Assembly: GCA_022702705.1 (NCBI GenBank)
Contig: CM040429.1
Span: forward strand, 5,014,073 to 5,078,072
DNA length: 64,000 nucleotides
Direction: 5' to 3'
Source: Papilionanthe hookeriana x Papilionanthe teres
Taxonomy: Eukaryota > Streptophyta > Magnoliopsida > Asparagales > Orchidaceae
This document shows positions 12,901-23,196 of the stretch, one piece after another. Both the position numbers and the translations under genes were made by a program. The number at the start of each line of letters is the position of its first letter. The stretch's first letter is position 1. The notes under the pieces are model-generated. The model was given only the letters and a program-made list of their open reading frames with translations, had not been told where the DNA came from and did not search any database.

Positions 12901-15900
12901 AGTGGATAATTTGTCTGACTAGATTATCAAATAATGTAACTACACTGTCATAATCATACAAAGGGATTCACCATAATCATTAATACAAAAGTTTGCATAA
13001 TATAAATTATAAAAATAAATTATATAGCTTCCAGTAAATTTTATGAAATCTTTTGTATTAGTAGCAGTCTTTAATTTATATTTTCTACATTATTTTTCTT
13101 CGTTATGCGTATAAATGCACACTCTAAATCGTAGGATAAGCTTAAAATTGATTCATGTTACTATGATCTCACCTGCTCTCTTTTCCCTTAACTAAAATAT
13201 TAATTAATGTTAAAATCTCTATAAAATAAATCATTTTAATATATGATTAAATAATAATAATAATAATAATATGCATCTTGATTTTTTGAAAGCTTTATCA
13301 GTCATAGATATAATTAATTGAGTGCATAGTTTTTAAATCAAGACAAACTCTTATTATCTGATAATAGGAAATAAATGTACCTTTCTGTACGGAAATAAAA
13401 TGCATCATTTTAATATCAATAATTTGATGCACTGGGATGGTTAATTACTGGTATGGAATTATTTGCTTAACTTTCATTTCTTTCTTATTAAAAAGTGGAA
13501 GATTTAAATACATACCGCACAATCCTTGTGTATTCTTATATCCAACAACAAAACCTTTATCCCACTAAGTGAGGTCGGCTACATGAATCTTTTTTCTCGA
13601 TTGCGTCCTATTTTGTGTCATATTTTCAGTTAGTTCTAATAAATTAAGATTATTTTTTATACAATATGCCCAAGTCTTCCTAGATCTACCTATGCCTTTC
13701 TTAACATAATTTGAATCTAAAGCATCTACTCTTCTAATCGGATCATCAAATGGTTGATGTTTAATGTGACCAAACCATCTAAGACGTCTCTCTCTAATAT
13801 ATTCATTTCGAATTTTGTCTCTAAGTGTTGATCAAATGGATTCATGTCATGATTTTTTTAGCAAGTTTTACGCTGGTTCTCGACTGCCTAACGCAACCCT
13901 TTACTTTTCACATCCGGGCTTGGGACTGCCAATGATAGTGTTAGTTTATTTTTTACATATATGTCACAATAGCTAGGGCTGTCAAAAGTTCATTGTTCGC
14001 GAACAGCTCATGTTCGGCTTGCTAAGTAGCTTGTGTTTGATTCGTTCATCAAGAAAATGAGCCGAACACGAACAATTTTTATTTGATGATGTCTATTGGC
14101 TCGAATTGATTAAATAATAAATAAATAATCTATAAAAGTTAAACTAATGATATATTTGATATGATTGGGGTTGTCAAAAAGCTCGTCGTTCGCAAATAGT
14201 TCATTTGTTAAGAAAACAAGTCAAACACGAACAAATTTGTTGAGCTAGATTTATTAACTAGCTGAACACAAAAAAAAAAAAAATAATAAATAAAAAATAA
14301 CGAGCCGAACATGAACAAGTTTTTGGCTCACTCAAGCTCGGCTCGTTTACACTCCTAACCATACCTATGCATGAAAGGTGTATTTCACCTTTTAAAGGTT
14401 AGAAAAATGGAATTTTAGTTGTGATATGAAAGGTTTGGGTTGTATAAATGTAAAAAAGCAAAGTATAGGTGTTAGATATTGGGTGGTATGTGTGTAAATG
14501 CCTCTTTTTTATTATTTAGTCTTAAAAGTGTTCTATGATATATGTATAGAGTTTGACATCTTCATATTATTTATTCATCACTTGGTTCATTAGCTATAAT
14601 GATCATTTATAAGGTCCACACTTATCCAACTTAGTATGTCAATATATGGAAGAGCATCTCATCCATTTCTGGAAGACATAATCATTGTGGATTGTTTTTT
14701 CTTTTATGTACATGAATAGTTATGTTCAATCATTTAGTTGCTTAGTTTGCACCTATCACTCTTCGAATTTCTTATTTCTTAATGCATTAACGTTGTCAAT
14801 TAGTTTTTCTGAAAGCTGTTCCTCTTGGTGGTTGATAAATATTCTGGATTTATTTATGGGGCATTTATATGCATACCTCACAATGCTTATATATTTACAT
14901 ATCTAACATCTTAATTTTGACATTTACATGCTCACCACTAACATCACATTAAAAATAGCACAATCACTAACTTTTTAAAAGTGAAATACACATTTTCAAG
15001 CATATGTTTATAACATTAAAGTCTTATAAATTTAAGAAAAATTTACCTACATAGCATACATTTATTATGTATTTACATATCTCGCACCTAAACCTACTAT
15101 TTACATACATAGCACTTTTTGAGTGCTGTGTGTAACTATGAAAGTTTAGGTGTGTGTTATGTAAATACATAAGAAGTGTGCTCTATGTATGTAAATACCC
15201 CTTAAAAATATTAAACTTTTTGGTCCTAGGTATGTAAATGTATATGAATTGTGTGGTCTCTGTGTAAATTTCCCCTTATTTATTTTTCGCCATAATTTTT
15301 TTTATTTTAAATTTAATAAAGCACATTGCCCCACATCCCCCTGCCCCCCAAACCCTATATTCACCGTTTTGATTTGATTATGCTTAACATTAATTACTCT
15401 TAATCCGCTACAGGGTTCAGATCTCTGGCACAACTTGGAACGGTTTAAGAAATTCGCCCAGGCCTCTTTGCAATTTTGCAATGTTTGCATGGAAATAGCT
15501 TCCTCCAGTGGGAACCTCAAAGATCTCTTTCCAGCTGAGATGCATTTAAAGAACTCTGTGAAACAGGTGATTATATACTCTGTTGCACACTTGCTAGTTG
15601 TGCACTTTTGCAATTTTCATCCACAAATGCTCAAAATTACTTCTCTCAGATTTCGATTTTACAAATTAACTTATATCATGATTGTATTGTCATTGATAAT
15701 TATTTAATAAAAGGGAAGTTTACTTACATTGCATACAATTTGTATGTATTTATGTATCTAATGCCTGTAGTTTGATATCTATACTTTTTAACACTTTGAT
15801 GTCGTAAATCTATGCATGAAAAAATTTATAAATAATGATATTTTTGATGTAATATTAAAGATTTGAGTGTTATGCGCGAAAGTATAGAAAGTTTTATGTG

Positions 15901-16238
15901 TTGGATATGTAAATTCATAAGATTTATGTGGTATGAATGTAAATGTCCCGTAGAAATGTTTTGCCTCCCAATGTTTCTTCACTCATTTAGCCAATTTAAG
16001 AACAATAGCACCTATTTGCAGGCCGTCAATTTCTCAGATACAAAGGAGTTCAAAGATCTTCAAGCCTGCCTTGATGAAATAAGGAGAAGGCTCGATCCTC
16101 CTAACAATGAAAACTTATGTCAAAAAGGTATTTTTTTCAGTTCCAACCTTCCCATTGGTTCAAAATGTAATTTTTTTTTTCTTTTGTAATTTCAAACAAT
16201 GCTCTTGCCTTTTTGCAGGTATTCAAACAATTTCATGA
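3250..16238 (+). CDS. TTC27: TTC27-like tetratricopeptide repeat protein, 3' half of gene (N-terminus not in window)
   Basis: Fourteen coding exons join in frame with canonical GT..AG introns: 3250-3341, 3478-3576, 3661-3738, 8734-8818, 8892-8950, 9069-9138, 9352-9443, 10188-10250, 10337-10400 (acceptor at 10334 is equally possible), 11157-11417, 11918-12037, 15414-15566, 16022-16127, 16219-16238. They give about 453 residues and a TGA stop. The protein opens with ESVPSAAQRVQLAFCVYTP, then EYGELCVGCGMVGEALNIFEDLELW; TPR units are clear in DGWFALGAAALKARDIEKAI and FTRAVQLDPENGEAWNNVACL. This is the C-terminal half of plant TTC27 homologues (about 900 residues). No start codon is visible, so upstream exons are beyond the window or lost. 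Plant function is poorly known; TPRs mediate protein-protein contacts. Introns 3 (5.0 kb) and 11 (3.4 kb) are swollen by repeats. Confidence 0.88.
4651..4750. repeat. Two-copy 50-bp direct repeat
   Basis: Units 4651-4700 and 4701-4750 share TTTCTTACAAAATGCTTTCA followed by TGTWAATAATTGA, at exactly 50-bp spacing. It is a local tandem duplication in a TTC27 intron, with no coding content. Confidence 0.75.
6874..6902. repeat. TA dinucleotide microsatellite
   Basis: Uninterrupted TA run followed by further AT-rich sequence, immediately upstream of the promoter-like island in TTC27 intron 3. Confidence 0.9.
6941..7171 (+). promoter_or_regulatory. Candidate internal promoter and 5'UTR-like exon in TTC27 intron 3
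   Basis: A TATAA box (6946-6950) is followed by about 200 bases of GC- and pyrimidine-rich, 5'UTR-like sequence ending in a strong donor, CAG|GTAAGC (exon end 7171). The base composition differs sharply from the surrounding AT-rich intron. A transcript starting here could splice to the exon at 8734 and yield a shorter TPR product. It could equally be the relic of an unrelated first exon or an LTR. No coding exon of another gene was recognised downstream. Confidence 0.35.
8121..8241 (-). mobile_element. tRNA-derived SINE with target-site duplication
   Basis: On the minus strand the element starts TGCAAGCCATTTTGG and carries a pol III A box (CCTAGTGCTTGAG) and B box (AGATTCAAGG), ending in an A-rich tail (the T run at 8121-8131 on +). 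It is flanked by imperfect direct repeats, 8103-8120 (GAATTTACTCCTTGTTTT) and 8242-8259 (GAATTTACTTCTTGGTTT), the expected product of target-primed insertion. A related + strand copy is at 36540. Confidence 0.8.
9645..9897 (+). mobile_element. Palindromic MITE-like element copy (TTC27 intron 7)
   Basis: Left arm reads ATACATGCATACCACTCATT with TCTAACACCTAAACTT; the loop contains GGTGTATTTCACTTTTTAAA, which I use to define + orientation for this family. The right arm is more decayed. No target duplication was assigned. Confidence 0.7.
10458..10700 (+). mobile_element. Palindromic MITE-like element copy (TTC27 intron 9)
   Basis: Near-full copy: left arm TTTACATACATATCACTCAA, loop with GTGTATTTCACTC, then GATTTGGGTGGTATAAATGT and a right arm ending GAGTGGTGTGTATGTAATGC, the inverse of the left arm. 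Confidence 0.8.
13497..13540 (+). mobile_element. Left arm of a MITE-like copy split by later insertions
   Basis: GGAAGATTTAAATACATACC and the following TGTGTATTCTTATATC match the family's left arm; the element resumes at about 13945-13970 (TTTTTTACATATATGTCAC) and again at 14358-14507. Confidence 0.7.
13541..13945 (-). mobile_element. 3' fragment of a LINE (non-LTR retrotransposon)
   Basis: On the minus strand this reads the C-terminal end of a plant LINE reverse-transcriptase ORF, including RRLRWFGHIKHQPFDDPIRR and a GRSRKTW segment, then a 3'UTR with GTAGCCGACCTCACTTAGTG and a GTTGTTGG-type tail at 13541-13548. The 5' side, 13860-13940, is a GC-richer tract I do not identify. It interrupts the MITE-like copy. 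Confidence 0.75.
13974..14357. mobile_element. hAT-like non-autonomous element(s), two partial units
   Basis: Starts TAGGGCTGTCAAAAGTTC and ends GCTCGTTTACACTCCTA, imperfect inverted ends of a kind common in plant hAT MITEs; the interior is rich in GAGCCGAACACGAAC and GTTCGGCTTG. A second head, GGGGTTGTCAAAAAGCTCG, lies at 14167, so two copies are joined. Related pieces are at 17405 and 17713. The superfamily is inferred; no 8-bp target duplication was confirmed. Confidence 0.6.
14358..14507 (+). mobile_element. Right part of the split MITE-like copy
   Basis: Continues the copy begun at 13497: CATGAAAGGTGTATTTCACC loop, GATATGAAAGGTTTGGGTTG, and a right arm ending GGGTGGTATGTGTGTAAATG. Confidence 0.75.
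14858..15276 (-). mobile_element. MITE-like copy containing a second copy
   Basis: Outer element opens GGGGCATTTATATGCATACC and closes GTGTGGTCTCTGTGTAAATT plus TCCCC. Its loop is in reverse orientation (TTTTTAAAAGTGAAATACAC). A second element is inserted at 15037-15202. Confidence 0.8.
15037..15202. mobile_element. Inner MITE-like copy nested in the 14858 element
   Basis: Left arm TTTACCTACATAGCATACAT and right arm GTGTGCTCTATGTATGTAAA plus TACCCC are inverse complements; this short form (166 bp) lacks most of the loop. Confidence 0.75.
15713..15950 (+). mobile_element. MITE-like copy (TTC27 intron 12)
   Basis: Left arm GGGAAGTTTACTTACATTGC, interior GTAATATTAAAGATTTGAGT, right arm TGTGGTATGAATGTAAATGT ending CCC. 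It sits about 70 bases before the acceptor of the next coding exon. Confidence 0.75.
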
Positions 16239-16411
16239 TTCCCTTTCAGGAAGGTGAAGGAAGAACCATAATTAAAATCTTTTTATCAGATTGGAACCTT
16301 CTATTCCATCTTGAACGGCTGAGATTTGTTAGAATTTTACGATGTTTTTTTTCAGCATTTAATCAGTGCTTTAGTTCTAGGTTCTATGAATTGGGTCTTG
16401 GTTTGGAAAAA

Positions 16412-16745
16412 TTTTTACATCAGGACTCCGCACGTAGAGCTACGTGCGGAGGCCTATAAAATCGCGCCACGTGGCGCGCGTGGCAAAAAAATAGCATTTG
16501 GTCAGAATAACACAGAGAATATTTTCTCTGTGTTATTCATGTGTTATTGTGTGTTATTCAGGTGTTATTCTACTTATAGAATATTCCCGGTGTTATAATA
16601 ACACAATAACACATGAATAACACACATGAATAACACATGAATAATACGGGTGAATATTTCCTGTATTATTCTGTTTTTTTTTTCGACGTGTCACGTGGTG
16701 TGATGTTACTGGACTCCGCACGTAGCTCTACGTGCTGATGTAAAA
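16412..16745. mobile_element. Hairpin-rich MITE just downstream of TTC27 stop
   Basis: Inverted ends TTTTACATCAG..CACGTAGAGCTACGTGCGGA are present at both termini; the left copy has an extra GACTCCG. The interior is a stack of palindromes: CTCCGCACGTAG / CTACGTGCGGAG (16426-16451), a perfect 16-base CGCGCCACGTGGCGCG (16463-16478), a 14-bp-arm hairpin with a TATT loop (16506-16537), and inverted clusters of GTGTTATTCATG versus CATGAATAACAC. It lies 174 bases after the TGA, so it may be in the 3'UTR. Unrelated to the TTTACATACATACC family. Confidence 0.8.
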
Positions 16746-16856
16746 TTTTCCTTTGGTTTGTGATATTATGTACAATATGTAATATTTGTTGTATATTTAT
16801 TCAAGTAAAAATAATAGTATAAAGCAGCCTATTCTTTATTCAATTTTTTAATAGTT

Positions 16857-17030
16857 ACGGTATTTACATACATACCATCGAATTTTTATGTATTTACAAA
16901 TATAACACCTAAGCATTCATATCTTAATGCATACCACCAAAATCTTTAATATCATATCAAATATGAAACTTTGGATGTTATATTATGTACATACATAAGA
17001 ATTGTGGGGTATGTATGTAAATTTCCCTTT
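16857..17030 (-). mobile_element. MITE-like copy downstream of TTC27
   Basis: Arms GTATTTACATACATACCATC and GGGGTATGTATGTAAATTTC are inverse; the loop is reversed (AAATCTTTAATATCATATCA). Confidence 0.75.
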
Positions 17031-17404
17031 TAATAGTATTGTGTACGAGTCATGATGTGTGTAATGTAACATTGACTAATTTAGCAGTGATGGTCAACTT
17101 CATTAATGTATTCCTCGTTTAGAATCAGTCAAATGATTTCTGGAATTTTCATTGAAAGTTTTGTTATTTAAATTTTAAATATATAACAACCATAGTTTGA
17201 CTTGTCATTTTTTTTTATATTTTATTAATATCTTCATAATCTAACTTTATTTTAAAATATATAACATTATTATTTAATTATTTTTTGTTATAATATAAGG
17301 AAAATGTAACATTATTATTTGAGGAATTCTTTTTAGAACGTTGTTTGATGCGATTAAAAATATATTGTTTAAATTCGTGCAATCTAGATGTGGGCTCCAC
17401 ATTT

Positions 17405-17527
17405 TGGGGCTCGTGTTCGGCTTGTTTATATTTCGAGCTCAAAAAATGTGTTCATGTTCAGCTCGTTTGCTTAGCGAGCCGAACACGAGCCGTTCACGAA
17501 CAAAGAGCCTTTTTGACAACCCCAATC
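17405..17527. mobile_element. hAT-like fragment
   Basis: TTCGGCTTG and GAGCCGAACACGAGCCGTTC with the terminus GACAACCCC match the element at 13974. Confidence 0.55.
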
Positions 17528-17679
17528 ACCTAACCATAAGATTGTTATGGGTTGGGGTAAGATTTAAAGATTATTGTTTATATTAAAATATCATTTGAAT
17601 CTAATTTAATAATTTTTATTATATTTACTTAATTAATAATTTTATTTGATTATAAATCCTTTAAGTTTTTTAAAATACT

Positions 17680-17712
<33 letters not shown>

Positions 17713-17728
<16 letters not shown>

Positions 17729-17877
17729 TTTCGAGTCAAAATGAGTCGAACATGAACAAATAAATCTTTGCTTGTTCGGTACCGTTAAAGCTTGTTAATT
17801 TAGCGAAGCCAAACACAAGTTTCTTCACAAGCCGAACATGAGTTGTTCGCGAACAAAGGGACGTTTTGACATCCCTT
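17713..17877. mobile_element. hAT-like fragment
   Basis: Contains GAGTCGAACATGAACAAA, AAGCCGAACATGAG and the end CGTTTTGACATCCC, matching the 13974 family. It is preceded by a TA microsatellite (about 17676-17702). Confidence 0.55.
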
Positions 17878-17899
17878 CCACATCTAGATTTAACCTTTT

Positions 17900-20800
17900 T
17901 TTTTTTTTTTTTTTGCTTTAAATAATATTTAAATGAAAAGTAAGTCATTCTAGATGTGGGCTCCACGATAGCCTACTAGTCTTTGAGCCCAAATGGACGG
18001 TTGTTTTTATGCGCCGCCCGAGGGACGAAAAGTTGGCTATTTTACGTAAACATGTTTTGTCTTTTGATGGTGGAGGCCCCGTCGAGTGCGGACCCCGACC
18101 GAAATATGTGTACATTTTTTTTAAATATTTACAAAAATAACCTCCATATTTTCTTTGGATTCTAATTTTCCATGTTGTGGGGTCGTAGTCTCGCATGCCT
18201 ATACGGCCCCACCATTTGTTATTTTTAAATCCTTCTTTCGGTGGACTTATGCGGCCTGGTTGTGGAATATCTTCTTTTTCAGAAGTATGATGTCGACATG
18301 AATTTCATTGATGACTATGAATTTAGCTCTTAGACTGTTAAGCTGTTAATCGTTAATGGATCAAAAATTGATTTAAATTTTAGTTTGGATTAAGATTAGA
18401 TGGAAATAAATGAGTTATGCTATGAGCTAAAATTTTTAATCTGTGTGAATCAGCTATAGCTGACTCGAGATTAATTCGTAGTATTTAATGCTAAGCCAAT
18501 TTCGAGATTCAAAAAACTCAATTTGAGCTAGCTTGTTTTGGTTTTTAGCCGGATCAAGCTCGATTCAATGTTGAGCCGGGTCAAACTTCCTTTTTTTTTT
18601 TTTTTTTTTTTTGGCGAAACTTTTTTTTGAATAAAATCTAATGCAAAAAGGGATGAGTTAATCTAATGAAAAAAATATTTTATTAGAACAGATGGCTGCT
18701 ATACTGTGCTACTCAAATGAGGACAGATTTATGATTTAATCATTATTGTAAAAAAAGTAGAAAAAGAAGGAAAAATAATGATATATTTGTATGTTTTTTT
18801 TGGACTTTTATTGTGAAGAATGATTATGGGATGAATTAGGACTATGCTTAATTTTTAGCATTTCACTAGCTCATATTTTGTGAGATATTTCTTTAGTAAC
18901 AATATAAGATATGATATTATTTATAAATATTTTTTATTGTTATTTAAATTAAAATATATTCTAATATAGATGATAATATAAAACTTGTCAAAAAAAATAT
19001 AAATCCTTAGTTACATCAAAGAGATAAAACTTAATTGTTGTGAGGTATATATATTAATAAAATGAGAAGCTCAAATTTCTTATATTTCCTTGATGACCAA
19101 ATCCTATTTTTGATTTATTTGTGCTACTATGTGTAAGTTAATACTTAATTTTCTTATTTTTTCAATGCTTTGAAATGAAAAAAAAAAATTGATATTCAAT
19201 TAGAAATAGAGGTGATAATTATAAAATTGAAAAATAGATGATGACCAAATATTATATTGTAGATGGAATCAATATCTATTATCATGAATTTGATAAAAAG
19301 ATTTTATTGAAAAGGTAATTTATCTAAGATAGTTATGCTAAAATATTTTATAAAAAGTTTTAATTTCAGGAGTTTATCTAAGATTCATGTAGATAAGACG
19401 GATAAAATATTCATTATTTTTTTGTTAATTAAAGTTTTTGTAATATTAATGATGGATCTTCTGAATATTGCCAATATGATGAATGAATCTTAATTTAAGT
19501 AAGATATTTGTTCAAAAGTTAAATTATCAAAAATAATTTATTTTTTCCCAATTATATTTTCTAATATTTAAGAGTATATATGTTATGATGGCATTCTTAT
19601 ACTAATATTAATGCTTTTAATTGTTTTATTGATGTAAAAAATTTGATCTTCTATTTATGTGACTTATGACATATATAGACTACTCTTATAAAAAAAGGAT
19701 TTTGGTTTTCTTAATGAATCAAACATATAGTCTCTTTACTTAGATGAATATATTTTTTTATTGGCTGTTTTTTTATATAGTGAAGACTAATAATATAATT
19801 GGTCCCTCTTATTTCAAATTTATGATAACTTTCATTATTAAAATAATTGTTAGACTAAATTATTATTAGAATATTAGTCCTATCTCTATGTAATTGGGTG
19901 TAATATAAAAACTCATATTATTATCAAGACCATAAAATATGCATGATGGTCTAGTATTGGTTGATATGTTGTTAATAATCAAAGAACCTGTTATAATAAT
20001 TGATAATAAACAAATAGATATATACTGAAAATGTGGTGTTATAGATTATTATTGATTAAAGATTAAAACTATTAAAAATTTTGTTAACGAGTTAATTTAT
20101 TTCCCTTTTCTTTTAATAAAGCGTCATAGTTTAACTCTTATGACATTACAAGAGGCAGAAATAAGATGAGGTTGATAATGCTATTAGTTTTTATGGGTCG
20201 GTGCAGTAGTTCATCAAAGAGTGTATAAGAGATTCTAATGAGGTTTTGATAGAGAAAATACCAAAAAATTTATGCTGAAGGAGCATTGCATTGTGACATT
20301 AAATGATCAATTTTAGCTTATCTTTGATTTTTTTTTTTTCAACAAAATTCCATTATGTTGTGATGATGTTCCTTAGTATCTAACCTTCTAAAAAAACTAA
20401 GAAATTTGAGCTTAATTATTTTAATCCAATAAAATCATCTTTCAAAGGTAAGGATGGAGGGCCTTCACCATTTATATTATAATGTCGTTAATTAAGGGTC
20501 GGTTCTAAAATTAATAAATTTTAGAATTTAAAACCTATTATAGTGGCATACTCCTAAAAACCATTAAAGAAACATTTATAAACTATTACAAAAATGCTAA
20601 AATATTCATGCAAATAAAGAAAGTTGTAAAGCTTTGTATGAAGATTATGCATATACACACATAAAAAAATGCAAAGTTTTTAAGTGAAAAAATATTTAAA
20701 AAAAAAACATGAAACCTGACATATTTAAAACTGTCCATTATTATAGGATTATAAATGTAAACTCTTTTTTTTTTAATTAGATATGAAGATATTACATAAT

Positions 20801-23060
20801 ATTGGTAGCTTAACCTTATATAAGTACGATCAATAATAGTGATTGATTAATGAGTATGATGTTGATGATAAGAAGATGATAATTAGATGATGACAACTAG
20901 TTAATAAGAGTTATGTAATCAATAACAGTCAAGCAATAGCGGCTAGGTGACAATGATTGAATGATGATATAATTAAATGGCTCATGCTATCATTAATATT
21001 ATGAAATATGTATGATATTCTTGAAACCATTAATGTACTTGTAAGGACCATATGATCATTTATAGTAATAAGACATGCTTCTTAAACTTTATTAGAATGA
21101 AATATTATGGAATTGTGAAGGTAAAGACTCTTGAAAAATTATGTCAACGAATAAGTTAATTCCTATCCCCCTAAAGAATCTCTTTTGAAATAAAGCACCA
21201 AAGTTATGAGTTGAATTGATAATGTTTCTAAGACTCTATTAAAGCTTTATAGAGGATGGACTATAGTATGGTAAAAAGGGACACTACACGAGGGACATCA
21301 AACCGATGAACGCTAATTATTTGTTGTTTTTATGGTGGATAAAATATATTATAATGGGAAGGTTCTTTTTATCACTCAACTTACTCTGAGCACTAAAAAT
21401 TTTGCTCTTAATGTGTTATCATCCTATAAATTTAATATTCTAAAGACAAACCTAGAGAGCCTTTCTAGTAAGATTATAACACAATTTATTGTGTGGCTAG
21501 TTCTTGAATTGGTGAGTAATACAACGCGCGACTATATTATTATGGCCTTCAATCTAGCCAAATATTAAGGAAATATATGAACAATATCTCAAATTATTGC
21601 GTGTTAGAATATTTACGGTCAAAGAGAGCATTTTGTTTTAGCTCTGCACAAAAATTATGACTACACATTCAAAAAATAATAAAGAGGGTCCATTATTTTG
21701 ATGTGAAAAAATGAAAATGGAAAACACAAGTAGACTTATCCCATTAAAAATAATAAATTAGATAGTTACTATTTCTTTCAATTGGACAAACGAGTTTACA
21801 CCCAAGAAATAAAAGCATAAAAAAGAGAGAGTGTGTGTGCCCCCGCGTGCGCGTCAGTGCATAATAATGAAGAGTAGAGTGTATTTTTTATTAGTCTTTG
21901 GTGAAGAGATGATTCTTTATTGATAAGAGAGGGGGTATCATGTGTGTAATTATAAGCTTGCCTTGCTTTAACAGGAGCGTTATGAGATATTTTACGTATT
22001 TTACAAGTGTAAGCATGTGGCTCAGCTAACCTACTACTCAGTTGACTGAGATCGACTGCCTTGGTCCGTGAAAGTCCGATCGTTCAACTGTGCTGAATTG
22101 GGGTTACCGATCAACTTCTAGTGGTCTTCAGTTCGGATGGACTTGGCTCAGCCAATTAGATTCTACCGTTCAACTACTCAATTTCGACTATTGACCATCA
22201 ATCCCTATGTGAGGAATTCCTATTGATAATATGAGACCGAGTCATCGAGCAAGAGTGTGAATCTATGTAATTAGACAAGTCTCATCCCTCAACAAAAGAC
22301 TCATACGGGATGCTCTTGGAGTACATCGAGGTCAATCCTCAGCCTCCTGACAAGGAGTTTCGAAGGTGTATGTGATATGTATAGTGAGTCTTTTCCCTTG
22401 GATTGGATTGGGGGAAGAGTTGGGTCGATGTCTTCTCTCGCCCCGATTGATCCTGTCTTCAGCTTGGACAATCTATGTCCGGTCGCCATTGAGCCTGTTT
22501 TAGATGGGCTGGCCAAGTTAGTCCTATGATCTTCTTGACTGTTATTTTTTAGTTTCTCTCCACTTGACCTTCTTGACTGTACATTCTTATCTCTTAAGTC
22601 TCAAGTCTGTTAGACCTCCTTGAGATTCATGCTGATATAGAACAATCTAGGTAACAATTTAGAAGTTAGATAAGTAAATACATAAAATAATTTTAGAGGC
22701 ATGTGCGTTCATCCCCTCAATAAAAACATTAGCTAAAGTCTCCACTTTAAAAATTTAAGCAAAATAGGTTTTCATACGCCTACTCCGAACCGGAAAATTC
22801 ACCGTCCACGTTCACCTACCAAACCGCGGGCTCCATTTTCCAATGCCAGATTCTGCAATTTATCACCACTCTATCAGGGCGTCCGTTCACAATTTTTATG
22901 CGACCCCTCGGATCCGATGCGGAAATGACAAATCCCTCCCCGCGACCAAATTCAATCTAACCAGTAGAAGCTTCCAGCAAGGGCATATTCGTCTATTCGT
23001 CATTCATAAACACGGGGGTATTTTCGTTATTTTGTCCAAGGTGGGGTCCTTCATTTCCAG
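17900..23060. other. AT-rich intergenic spacer between TTC27 and the coiled-coil gene
   Basis: Long A/T-rich DNA with poly-T runs and no convincing gene. From 17951 to 18260 is a GC-richer patch repeating TCTAGATGTGGGCTCCAC from 17384. From about 22020 to 22640 is a more GC-balanced block with CAGTTGACTGAGATCGACTG and similar phrases, reminiscent of the gypsy LTRs at 39.6 and 61.6 kb; it may be an LTR relic. Short open frames at 21332-21568 and 22301-22516 have no recognisable domain. Confidence 0.5.
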
Positions 23061-23064
23061 CTGG

Positions 23065-23196
23065 CCCAATGCACTTTATAAAGGTAAGGTCACCGATAGG
23101 CATTCCCTCCGTATAACATATTCCCTCCGCCGGCCTCGCTGTCACCTTTCGGGTTCTCTTTCGGCGACGAAGAAAGCAGAGATTGGAAGAGAGGAG
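23065..23196 (+). promoter_or_regulatory. Promoter and non-coding first exon of the coiled-coil gene
   Basis: CCCAAT at 23065-23070 and TATAAA at 23077-23082 put the start site near 23105-23110. The GC-richer leader ends at a good donor, GAG|GTAAGG (exon end 23196). A second donor-like site follows at about 23286. No ATG of the protein occurs here; the ATG is in the exon starting 27805, so the 5'UTR is split by a 4.6 kb intron. Confidence 0.6.

Larger units (their letters stand above)
12038..15413 (+). other. Intron 11 of TTC27-like gene
   Basis: 3.4 kb intron. From 12038 to 13490 I see unannotated AT-rich sequence, including a short TAA/AAT microsatellite near 13250-13270. From 13497 to 15276 it is a stack of nested transposable elements listed separately. 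Confidence 0.7.

Noticed and set aside
22020..22640. Possible additional gypsy LTR
   Set aside because: Only phrases like GTTGACTGAGATCGACTG recall the LTRs elsewhere; no termini or partner found, so left as a note in the spacer entry.
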